In this document: positions 1-6,229 of the stretch, piece after piece
How positions within the stretch are numbered: the stretch's first letter is position 1
Layout of the letters: the number at the start of each line of letters is the position of its first letter
Source: CAZCZZ01 sp964503335
GTDB taxonomy: Bacteria; Verrucomicrobiota; Kiritimatiellia; CAIVKH01
Length of the DNA: 8,183 nt
Direction of reading: 5' to 3'
Assembly: GCA_964503335.1 (NCBI GenBank)
Contig: CAZCZZ010000098.1
Coordinates: forward strand, 1 to 8,183
Translations under genes and position numbers: made by a program
The notes under the pieces: generated by a model
The model's input: the letters and a program-made list of their open reading frames with translations, nothing else
The model's database searches: none
Told to the model about the DNA's origin: nothing

Positions 1-285
1 ATCGCCGGCGACGACCGTCGCAGGGTCCGCCGGGTTCAACGTCGCCTGGTCACGCCGGTTCAGCGTCGTGAAGATCTGGGCCTCGGTCACGTTCGCCTCG
101 TTGGGCGTGAACACGAAAGGAATCGAATTCGTCTCCCCGGCGGATTCATCAATGTAGAAGTGATAGACCTTGTTCTCGGCATCGCCGCCGAAAATCGCAA
201 GGAAGGGAGCCGCGTCGGATGCTCGAGCAATGAACATCGCGCAGGCGAAGGTTAGGAGTGAAATAAAGCGTCGACTCGTCGTCAT
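1..285 (-). CDS. Exported protein of unknown function, N-terminal 95 residues (runs off the left edge)
   Basis: An open frame reads leftward from an ATG at 283-285 for 95 codons to the window edge with no stop. The N-terminus is a convincing signal peptide: MTTSRR, then a hydrophobic stretch at about residues 7-20, with a likely signal peptidase I site after A-R-A (20-22) or nearby. The mature part starts with small, hydrophobic and aromatic residues (APFLAIFGG) and includes an LNRRDQATLNP segment near residues 75-85. A purine-rich GAAAGGG lies about 8 bases upstream of the ATG and supports this start. I cannot assign a family from this fragment. By position and export signal it may be a partner or relative of the large glycan-binding-like protein transcribed divergently. 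It could equally be the start of a secreted enzyme whose catalytic part lies outside the window. Confidence 0.78.
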   Translation of the reverse strand, partial: MTTSRRFISLLTFACAMFIARASDAAPFLAIFGGDAENKVYHFYIDESAGETNSIPFVFTPNEANVTEAQIFTTLNRRDQATLNPADPATVVAGD

Positions 286-354
286 GCTGGTGGCCCTTTC
301 GTCAGATCTAGCAAGCAGTGAACAAAACCAAGAAATCCCCCGAACGTGATCGTA

Positions 355-383
355 AGAATAGGGGTTTACTGAAAAATTGTTAA
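355..383 (-). promoter_or_regulatory. Predicted sigma70-type promoter for the leftward exported gene
   Basis: Read on the minus strand, TTAACA (378-383; 5 of 6 matches to TTGACA) is followed after exactly 17 bases by TATTCT (355-360; 4 of 6 matches to TATAAT). It lies in an AT-rich patch of an otherwise GC-rich window, and the start codon at 285 would follow an untranslated leader of about 60 bases. The call rests on consensus matching only. The promoter consensus of this bacterium is unknown. Confidence 0.42.
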
Positions 384-405
384 GCGTTTTAGCTGCGCAT
401 AGATT
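377..405 (+). promoter_or_regulatory. Predicted sigma70-type promoter for the rightward four-gene block
   Basis: TTGTTA (377-382; 4 of 6 to TTGACA) and TAGATT (400-405; 4 of 6 to TATAAT) are separated by 17 bases. Transcription would begin near 412 and give a leader of roughly 115 bases before the ATG at 529. The -35 hexamer overlaps the -35 hexamer of the opposite promoter by five bases, so the two polymerase sites probably cannot be filled at once. Each hexamer is a moderate match. Confidence 0.38.
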
Positions 406-414
406 ATTGTCATG

Positions 415-424
415 CAACCGGTTG
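415..424. promoter_or_regulatory. Perfect 10-bp palindrome, possible operator at the predicted transcription start
   Basis: CAACCGGTTG is perfectly self-complementary. It sits 10 bases after the predicted rightward -10 element, so it overlaps or directly follows the expected start site, where a bound repressor would block initiation or promoter escape. The next outer pair (414/425) mismatches and the one after (413/426) pairs again. No regulator gene is in the window, so the operator role is an inference from position and symmetry. Confidence 0.3.
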
Positions 425-461
425 TACTGAATTTCCTGTTCAAGCGCATCAAGGCGCAGAA

Positions 462-473
462 TAAAGCGCTTTA
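462..473. promoter_or_regulatory. Perfect 12-bp palindrome in the leader of the four-gene block
   Basis: TAAAGCGCTTTA is perfectly self-complementary over 12 bases, between the predicted promoter and the ribosome binding site at 512-518. It could be a dimeric regulator site or part of leader RNA structure. With no loop bases at its centre it is better suited to protein binding as DNA than to forming a stable RNA hairpin. No known regulator motif was recognised. Confidence 0.28.
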
Positions 474-511
474 CCGACGCTGAAATGGCGGTGTATTTCC
501 ATGCGTCACGC

Positions 512-518
512 AAAGGAA
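512..518 (+). promoter_or_regulatory. Ribosome binding site fixing the start at 529
   Basis: AAAGGAA lies 10 bases before the ATG at 529. It supports this start over the nearby ATG at 501, which is in another frame, lacks a purine-rich site, and opens only a short overlapping frame. The protein from 529 begins directly with a signal peptide, which agrees. Confidence 0.6.
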
Positions 519-528
519 TCCGGTAGCC

Positions 529-3500
529 ATGAGAATCAACGCAGTTCTTCCGACGCTGATCACCTTCCTCGTACCCGTTCTGGCGCAAGCCTTTCCAACG
601 TGGATTGGAGTATACGGCTCCTATACGCGACACAATGGACAAAATCCGGGTGTCTTTACTGTTTTGATGAATCAGGACTATGCAGCGATGCGGGCGGAGG
701 TTGGAATCAGGGTGGGATCCGGTCCCTGGACGACATATCCCCTGGCGCGGGCCGGCACGGTCGACGTCAATACGATCTGGCGATACAAGCACCCTCAACC
801 GTTTCCCGCCGGCGCCACGGTCGAGTACTACTTCAGGGGTTACGACGGCTCGACGAGCAAGTGGGATAACCAGAACGGATCGAACTACCGCTTCACGGCC
901 GCGGCACCTTCTCCCGTCCTTTGGGGAGGAGCAGTTTATCACTGGCCGCTGTCCGGTCAGATTGACCCCGGCGATGACCTCTGGGTCAATATCGAGTCCT
1001 GGCCGATGGGTACCGTCCTCGACGCAAGGGTTCTCTTCACCAGCAACAACTGGACAACGGCCTCCGAAGCGTTGCTCGAACATGACGGCTACTCGGGCAA
1101 CAACGACAAGTGGCATCTGAACCTCGGCCGCTTCCTTGCCACGAATAGAATCCAATACGCGTTCCGGCTGAAGGGCTCCGACAACAAGGTGCTCTGGGTC
1201 AACGTGGGTGGGGCGAACTATCAGGCTGTCGTCAATCCCGCGCCGCCTGTCCAGTGGATGGGTAACGTAAGCCACTGGCCTATGGGCGCGGCGCTCGTTT
1301 CATCCAGCGATTTCTGGGTCAATGCCGAAACTTGGCCGACGGGCGGCGTCTCGTCCATGCGCGTCACGTATGGATTCGGCGGCGGCAATTGGTTCACCGA
1401 CGACTTGCGCCTGGCAGGCAAGCGAGGCAACAACGACTGGTGGCACTTGAACCTGGGCGCACTACCGCCAGGCAAGACGATCTTCTATCGCATGGAAGCC
1501 GTCGACGCCCACGGACGGACCTTCGTCCAACCCGCCGAGGGGTGGACCCGGGCCCAGGTGGCCGGGAGTAGCGCGGACACGGATGCCGACGGGCTGCCTG
1601 ATGATTGGGAGATGTACTGGTTCCGGACGCTGCTCGCGAACGGAGCCGACAATCCGGACAACGACGGCCTGCCCGGCATGCCTTTCGATAACCACGTTGA
1701 GTGGGCGCTCGGCATCGAGCCGATGATGTCGAACCGGCAGGACCGGCTTCCTCTCGTCTGGAAGCCCGGCGTTCCCTTCCGAAACAGCGCCCTGACGTTC
1801 TCCTACGCGACATCGCCGGACGTGCCGACCAACATGTCGTACCAGGTCTATTTCGGTGAGAACGGCTGGAGGAACCAGTCGACCTCCGGTACCCTTGCCA
1901 GCAACGCAGCGCGTGGCCGTCATGAGGCGACCATCCTGACTTCGCTCGTGGCCACGCAATTGGATGTCGTGGTCAGGGACAGCCTGTTGGGATGGGACAA
2001 CAACCGCGGGGCCGACTGGCGTGTGCCGGTTCGCACCAATTGGACCCTGCAGATCGACTCCGACTTCGATTTGATGCCCGACTGGTGGGAACTGGGCAAC
2101 GGACTCAACGCATTCGATTCCTCGGATGTGTCTCTCGATGGCGATGGCGATGGACTTCGTGCCAACGAGGAATTTGCTGCCGGTTCCGATCCGCGTAACG
2201 CCGATACCGATGGCGACGGACTCAAGGACGGCCCGGAAGCAAAGTCGTATCACACCAGTCCCATCAAGGCCGATACGGATGGCGATGGCCTGGACGATGG
2301 GATGGAACTGTTCGACACGAACACGGATCCCCTGATGCCAGACCACGTGGCGTTCGCGACGATGCAGCGACTCCACGCTGCTGACTTTGTCCATTCATCG
2401 AGCAACTGGGTCCGGAGCGCTTCGGAAGCTTACTGCGAGGATGGCCGCGGCTATGTCGAGTACGATCTCGTCACAACAACACCCGATAGCTTCCGTTTGA
2501 AGATCGACGGCGCCGACAATGCGTTCGGCGATGCCACGAACACGTTCCGACTGGCACTGACCCTTGACGGCCAGCCGCTCGGCACGTACTCGCTTCGCTC
2601 GGCCAACGCCTCCAATGGTTCCGCCACGGCTTATACCCCCTGGTTAAAGCCCGGCACGCACAGGCTTCGCATCTTCTGGGACAATGTAAGCTGGGAGCAA
2701 TCGCTCCGTTTGAGCTCCATCGAGCTGCAGTCGCCCCAGCTGCCTGATGCAAACGCCAATGGCGTGAAGGATTGGGTTGAAAGCCGGTTGCGCCGCGACA
2801 ACGGCGTTCCGAAGAACCTCGTGCAGACTTATGTCTCACCTGCCTGTGTCGAAGGCTGGTCGCGCTACGTGCACCTGCAGTCCTTCCCCGGCCAGACAGC
2901 ATCCGCGATTCCAGCGGAAGGTAGAGGCTGGTTCGCCGACGTCGAGGTCGATTCAGGCATCAGCACACCGGTTCCGATCTCCTTCGAGAACGGCGGTTTG
3001 CTCACAACCGTCACGGTGGAGTGGGTCGCGTATGACATTGCGATGGAGAAGGAACTTTCGATTCCTGCTCGCAGGACGCTGGCCATGAAGGCATCGCCGT
3101 TGCCCGGTTTCGCAGGCAGCATCGACATCGAGGTGGTTGCCGGCAACTCGACAGCCAAGTACGCCAATGCCTCGGCCATCGTGCGTCACTACTTCCAATC
3201 GCCGGGCACGTATCAACTCGTTGCCCGATACCGCTTCGTCAATGGAGCGGTGACGACGAAGAAGGCCGTCTTGAACGTGATCGACGGGCGCTTCGGGTAT
3301 AGCCCCTATATTCTCGTCAACCGCCCGACATTATGGAGCCATTCGGACCTCGGTGCTGCCACGGTCGTGTCGTCCCCGGGACTCTCCCTGCGCGACTTGA
3401 TGGTTCCATCGACATCCAACTCGCCTGTCCGGACGTTTGAAGTGAGCCTCGGGGATCCCGAGACGTTCAGCGTCGTTGCAAGAGCAGGAACAAATGGGCC

Positions 3501-3834
3501 GGTCTGCTCATCAGCCCCGGTACAAGGCCTTCGGATCTACCGCACGTCCGATACGTATATGAAGACCATCTCGGTTGATGCGCAGGGCAATCAACTCATC
3601 GAAACAGCCGTCGTGGTGAAATCCGCCAGGCCGGTCCCGCAACTCCGCATCACGCTGCAAGTGATCACGGCGGGCGTGACGTTCGATGATGGAACTCTGT
3701 CGAAGGAACTGACCGCCTCCGACATCAACGAACTGGGCGTCGCGCGCATTCGCCTGAGGATCGCTCCGAGCGTGGACACATCCGTCTGCCACATTCTTCG
3801 CGCCTACCAGTACGGCATCTTCCTCGGACCATGA
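529..3834 (+). CDS. Large secreted modular protein: three CBM25/53-like modules, TSP3-like acidic repeats, unknown C-terminal half
   Basis: The 1101-residue product starts with a signal peptide (MRINAV, hydrophobic core about 7-19, likely cleavage after A-Q-A at 19-21). Three Ig-like modules follow at about 22-123, 130-234 and 241-344. Module 1 has PWTTYPL and KWDNQNGSNY, and module 2 has NNWTTASE and LWVNVGGANY, resembling the conserved W and WxNxGxNY positions of starch-binding CBM25/CBM53. Modules 2 and 3 are clear duplicates, sharing HWP, WVNxExWP and GNNDxWHLNLG. DxDxDG repeats (TSP3-like, probably calcium-binding) lie at 350-361, 510-521, 537-548, 559-570 and 582-593, with a degenerate copy at 740-751. 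Residues 610-735 look like a beta-sandwich. The segment from about 765 to the end is mostly beta with a possible PKD/Ig-like stretch at 862-917, and I do not recognise it. No catalytic motif, C-terminal anchor or sorting tail is evident. Binding of an alpha-glucan or other polysaccharide outside the cell is inferred. It is the first gene of the block and overlaps the next by four bases. Confidence 0.85.
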   Translation: MRINAVLPTLITFLVPVLAQAFPTWIGVYGSYTRHNGQNPGVFTVLMNQDYAAMRAEVGIRVGSGPWTTYPLARAGTVDVNTIWRYKHPQPFPAGATVEYYFRGYDGSTSKWDNQNGSNYRFTAAAPSPVLWGGAVYHWPLSGQIDPGDDLWVNIESWPMGTVLDARVLFTSNNWTTASEALLEHDGYSGNNDKWHLNLGRFLATNRIQYAFRLKGSDNKVLWVNVGGANYQAVVNPAPPVQWMGNVSHWPMGAALVSSSDFWVNAETWPTGGVSSMRVTYGFGGGNWFTDDLRLAGKRGNNDWWHLNLGALPPGKTIFYRMEAVDAHGRTFVQPAEGWTRAQVAGSSADTDADGLPDDWEMYWFRTLLANGADNPDNDGLPGMPFDNHVEWALGIEPMMSNRQDRLPLVWKPGVPFRNSALTFSYATSPDVPTNMSYQVYFGENGWRNQSTSGTLASNAARGRHEATILTSLVATQLDVVVRDSLLGWDNNRGADWRVPVRTNWTLQIDSDFDLMPDWWELGNGLNAFDSSDVSLDGDGDGLRANEEFAAGSDPRNADTDGDGLKDGPEAKSYHTSPIKADTDGDGLDDGMELFDTNTDPLMPDHVAFATMQRLHAADFVHSSSNWVRSASEAYCEDGRGYVEYDLVTTTPDSFRLKIDGADNAFGDATNTFRLALTLDGQPLGTYSLRSANASNGSATAYTPWLKPGTHRLRIFWDNVSWEQSLRLSSIELQSPQLPDANANGVKDWVESRLRRDNGVPKNLVQTYVSPACVEGWSRYVHLQSFPGQTASAIPAEGRGWFADVEVDSGISTPVPISFENGGLLTTVTVEWVAYDIAMEKELSIPARRTLAMKASPLPGFAGSIDIEVVAGNSTAKYANASAIVRHYFQSPGTYQLVARYRFVNGAVTTKKAVLNVIDGRFGYSPYILVNRPTLWSHSDLGAATVVSSPGLSLRDLMVPSTSNSPVRTFEVSLGDPETFSVVARAGTNGPVCSSAPVQGLRIYRTSDTYMKTISVDAQGNQLIETAVVVKSARPVPQLRITLQVITAGVTFDDGTLSKELTASDINELGVARIRLRIAPSVDTSVCHILRAYQYGIFLGP
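592..1560 (+). repeat. Coding repeat: three tandem CBM25/53-like modules, the last two clearly duplicated
   Basis: The modules occupy 592-897, about 916-1230 and 1249-1560. The second and third align over their length and share PVxW, HWP, WVN-E-WP, RV, NW and GNNDxWHLNLG with closely matched spacing, which indicates an internal duplication that has since diverged. The first keeps the C-terminal WDNxxGxNY motif but has lost the HWP opening. The third keeps the opening but has a changed C-terminal motif (about residues 331-340). The copies may therefore differ in ligand binding. Confidence 0.65.
2056..2307 (+). repeat. Coding repeat: TSP3-like DxDxDG acidic repeats
   Basis: Four acidic repeats of about 12 residues occur here: DSDFDLMPDWWE, DGDGDGLRANEE, DTDGDGLKDGPE and DTDGDGLDDGME. 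Two outliers lie upstream at residues 350-361 and 374-383, and a degenerate copy lies at 740-751. Spaced Asp at positions 1, 3 and 5 followed by G-L and a downstream D/E is the pattern of thrombospondin type 3 calcium loops. In exported bacterial proteins these usually stiffen linkers between domains when calcium is bound. Confidence 0.8.
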
Positions 3835-4778
3835 GCATGTCGCGTCGTATAGCAATCATCCTCGCTTCCGTGACTGTCCTCACAGCGGTCGTGGTCGTGA
3901 CGCGCACGCGCGCTCCCCAGCCCGTCGTGGAGGGGGGAGCCGGTGTGATCGGTCTTCAGGTAACGCCTGCAACGACTTCTGTGTCCGGCACGGGTGTCGC
4001 AGAGCATGATGCCCCGCGGGCTTCATCGGTGTCATTCCAGGTCGAACGTGAACGCGTCCAGCAGGCCGTCCAGTTCCACAAGCTCTGGACCTGCATCGAT
4101 GAGAAGGCTGTTGCCGAAAACACAGCCGAAGTGATCGCGTTCCTTCGCTCGCGTGATTGTCCGGAAGGTGTGACGCAGGACGCCGTGCGGAACCTGAAAG
4201 ATCACCTGATGATCCGGCTCGACGAATCGAAGCCACAGCCGCCGGACTACGCGCGAGCGCTTCGCGACATCGCCCGCGACCCGCAGCAGGACATGGCCCT
4301 TCGGCAGTACGCTGTGCAGCACATGGCGTCGGCCTACGAAGGCACTGCCGATAAGGCCGCTTTGAGCGAAGCCCTGGCGACCTTGCTGGACCTGCAGGCG
4401 ACCCCACTGTCCGGCACCGCGATGCTCAGTCTGGTTCGACTTCACAAGGACCATGGCCTGGATACGCTGACGCCTGTTCGCAGGTCGATTCTCGAATGCA
4501 TGCGTCAGTCCGAGATCCACCCCGCGACGATGGCTACCGCCGTCGCGTTGAGCGGCGACCTGTCTATATCCGAAGCCCTCCCTGCGCTGCGCGACCTCGT
4601 TGCGAACGAGAGCGACCCGCTCATCAAGATCGCCGCGATTCATGCCCTCGTCGCCGTGGGTGCCGAAGCCGATCACGAGATGCTCCGAGCATCGATTCCA
4701 GGTGCGGACAGTGAAGTGGCGGAGGCGATCGAGGCGGGTCTAAAGGAACTGCGGGTAGCAAGCGAAAGGGAGACGTAG
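3831..4778 (+). CDS. Membrane-anchored protein with HEAT-like helical repeats, function unknown
   Basis: The 315-residue product starts inside the stop of the preceding gene (ATGA at 3831-3834). No purine-rich ribosome site precedes the ATG, so translation is probably coupled to the upstream gene. A second in-frame ATG at 3837 is an equally possible start. Residues 7-23 are a single hydrophobic segment after two arginines and before TRTRAPQP, with no clear peptidase site, so this is more likely an N-terminal anchor than a cleaved signal. A low-complexity linker (about 30-65) leads to an alpha-helical domain. Paired helices at about 140-170, 177-209, 214-245 and 248-286 resemble HEAT repeats, clearest in EALPALRDLVANE followed by PLIKIAAIHALVAVG. 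Such repeats usually mediate protein-protein contacts, so a scaffold role in the periplasm is the natural inference. No catalytic motif is visible. Confidence 0.8.
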   Translation: MSMSRRIAIILASVTVLTAVVVVTRTRAPQPVVEGGAGVIGLQVTPATTSVSGTGVAEHDAPRASSVSFQVERERVQQAVQFHKLWTCIDEKAVAENTAEVIAFLRSRDCPEGVTQDAVRNLKDHLMIRLDESKPQPPDYARALRDIARDPQQDMALRQYAVQHMASAYEGTADKAALSEALATLLDLQATPLSGTAMLSLVRLHKDHGLDTLTPVRRSILECMRQSEIHPATMATAVALSGDLSISEALPALRDLVANESDPLIKIAAIHALVAVGAEADHEMLRASIPGADSEVAEAIEAGLKELRVASERET

Positions 4779-4779
4779 A

Positions 4780-5223
4780 ATGAGAAGAGTTTTGCAGATG
4801 GCGCTGATACTTACCGGCGTGGCTTTCGTAGCACCGGATATATGGGCTGCATGCGGCGGACCGAATGACTGTAAGCCGCCCAGCGTCGGCTGCCCCACGG
4901 GTTCGTACTGGGTGGGTTGTCCCACATGCGAATGTAAGCCAAGGGGTAAACGTTGCCCGTATCGATTTGTCGCGCCATCTTACGAGTGCTCTGTTTACGA
5001 AGTCGCGCCCGACTGGCAGGACTGCAGCCTCACCTACAACAAGGGCCGAAATGACAGTTGCTACTCCGTGGACGACACAACGGCGACGTGTTCGGGAGGA
5101 AGCCGCACGTACAACCTCAAGGACTGGAAATGCGAAAAGAAGCAGGGCAGCACATACATCACCGCTGAGTGCAAGCAGCTCGAAGAGATCAAGATCAAGG
5201 TCACGCTCAACTACTGCAATTAG
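4780..5223 (+). CDS. Small exported cysteine-rich protein (14 Cys), unknown family
   Basis: The 147-residue product starts one base after the stop of the previous gene, with AGGGAG (4767-4772) seven bases before the ATG. Residues 1-23 are a signal peptide (MRRVLQMAL, hydrophobic core, cleavage likely after I-W-A). The -3 residue is Trp, so the AAC at 23-25 is not a proper lipobox and lipidation is unlikely. All 14 cysteines are in the predicted mature part, at 25, 31, 38, 47, 50, 52, 59, 70, 82, 94, 104, 118, 131 and 146. Seven fall within the first 35 mature residues, including a CPTCEC cluster. An even number in an exported protein fits up to seven disulfides. Metal binding by the tight CxxCxC cluster is an alternative. 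The C-terminal half (about 60-147) has more widely spaced cysteines and looks like a beta domain. I recognise no family. Confidence 0.8.
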   Translation: MRRVLQMALILTGVAFVAPDIWAACGGPNDCKPPSVGCPTGSYWVGCPTCECKPRGKRCPYRFVAPSYECSVYEVAPDWQDCSLTYNKGRNDSCYSVDDTTATCSGGSRTYNLKDWKCEKKQGSTYITAECKQLEEIKIKVTLNYCN

Positions 5224-5231
5224 GGTCGACA

Positions 5232-6200
5232 ATGAGAACAACATCACACGCATTCCTGGGCATGGCCGCGACGGTAATCTCGTTTGCCTTGACTGGCCTT
5301 CAGCCTTTGTTGGGCGATGAAGCGGGCCTTCTGGAGCAACTCGACCAGCGTCTAAATCCGGCAAATCTGAAGTCGGCCATCCTGCGCTATTCGGTGTCCA
5401 GCGAGTACCCTCTCGAAAGCAACGTCGCGCCGGCCTTGGCCGAGGTGACGGCGGTTTTTGACGGTGACAACTACCTGGTGCGAACGGATCAACCGTATTC
5501 GATTGATGCGACGGATCCTGCGGCTCCCCGGCGCGTTGACCGGCCCTTGACCAGCTTCGAATGGAGCGATCCCTGCAAGGTGGTCGTCGGTTACTCGGAT
5601 CGGGAATTTGCCTGGCGCATCTTTGACTTTGCGCCGGGGCGGACCCCGGACAAGCTTGCGTTCCTGGATGATCTATCTGACTTCGCGCAGCTGGGGAAGG
5701 CCGACTACGCAAAGAGGATGGTCGTCATCGACTGCAAAACCAATGAGTCCCGCGAGATCAAGGCGACGCTGGAGTGTCCGGCGCTGGGTTCATTCACCGA
5801 GTTGAACTTCAGCCCAAGCGACGGCGATGGAAAAATGCCCGTGCGGGAAGTCACAACGGACAAGGCGACTGGAGCCATCAAACGCATGTGCCAGTGGCTT
5901 GACTGGCAACTCTACGGCGGAGTTTACCTGCCTCGCTTGGCCATTCTTGAATTGGAGGTCACTGAGACAGGGCGAACAGGCGTCGGCGACGAAACCGCAA
6001 CTCGCACGAGGTGGGTGAAGCGCACCTACACGCTTCTGAATGCAGAGTCCGTCAATGAGCCGATTCACAAGCTGTGGTTCATACCCAAATTGCCGGACGA
6101 CATGGTGGGCGTGTCCGATGAATCGTCGGAACGCGTTCGATTCGCAGATAGGACGGAAATTCCATATCGACTCGGCGATGTGGATGAACGCGCTAAGTAG
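5232..6200 (+). CDS. Exported protein of unknown function, 322 residues, possibly with a LolA-like fold
   Basis: The start at 5232 is chosen because the protein then begins with a signal peptide (MRTTSHAFLG, hydrophobic core about 8-23, cleavage near GLQPLLG-DEA). An in-frame ATG at 5169 would add 21 charged residues lying inside the preceding gene. The gap to that gene is 8 bases, and only a weak TAGGG precedes the ATG, so reinitiation or coupling is plausible. The mature part begins with LLEQLDQRLN, then alternating beta-like stretches (AILRYSVSSEY, AEVTAVFDGDNYLVRTDQ, EFAWRIFDFAPG). This recalls LolA/LolB-type barrels, in which a strand-rich sheet covers a helix and carries lipid, but the resemblance is weak and no diagnostic motif is present. 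Four cysteines lie at 115, 168, 182 and 220. It is the last gene of the block, followed by a strong hairpin. Confidence 0.8.
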   Translation: MRTTSHAFLGMAATVISFALTGLQPLLGDEAGLLEQLDQRLNPANLKSAILRYSVSSEYPLESNVAPALAEVTAVFDGDNYLVRTDQPYSIDATDPAAPRRVDRPLTSFEWSDPCKVVVGYSDREFAWRIFDFAPGRTPDKLAFLDDLSDFAQLGKADYAKRMVVIDCKTNESREIKATLECPALGSFTELNFSPSDGDGKMPVREVTTDKATGAIKRMCQWLDWQLYGGVYLPRLAILELEVTETGRTGVGDETATRTRWVKRTYTLLNAESVNEPIHKLWFIPKLPDDMVGVSDESSERVRFADRTEIPYRLGDVDERAK

Positions 6201-6202
6201 CA

Positions 6203-6227
6203 GAGTGGGGGCGTCCCGCCCCCGCTC
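6203..6227. terminator. Strong GC hairpin between convergent genes, candidate bidirectional terminator
   Basis: GAGTGGGGGCG (6203-6213) pairs with CGCCCCCGCTC (6217-6227) across a 3-base TCC loop. This gives 11 pairs including one T-G wobble, with a seven-pair GC core. It starts three bases after the stop of the rightward block and ends two bases before the folE stop codon, the usual place for a shared terminator. Neither strand has a T-run after the stem, so it does not meet the classic intrinsic-terminator pattern. It may work with Rho, protect 3' ends, or be a copy of a dispersed repeat. Confidence 0.5.
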
Positions 6228-6229
6228 CT

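Noticed and set aside
501..869. 122-codon forward frame starting just before the large secreted protein
   Set aside because: No ribosome site, composition of an out-of-frame read, and almost fully overlapped by the well-supported gene at 529 with its signal peptide.
1462..2394. 310-codon reverse frame inside the large secreted protein
   Set aside because: Antisense shadow of a GC-rich gene; the acidic repeats read in reverse give repetitive isoleucine/arginine-rich sequence with no domain.
4032..4676. 214-codon reverse frame inside the helical-repeat gene
   Set aside because: Antisense to a gene with a clear anchor and helical repeats; no recognisable motif.
4846..4856. Possible lipoprotein site (AAC) in the cysteine-rich protein
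   Set aside because: Trp at -3 does not fit a lipobox; ordinary signal peptidase I cleavage is more likely.
5169..5231. Upstream in-frame ATG extending the last gene of the block by 21 residues
   Set aside because: It lies within the preceding gene, adds charged residues before the signal peptide, and the start at 5232 gives a proper export signal.
4624..5712. 362-codon reverse frame across three forward genes
   Set aside because: It spans three coherent forward genes with signal peptides, is low-complexity Arg/Ser/Pro, and has no motif or ribosome site.
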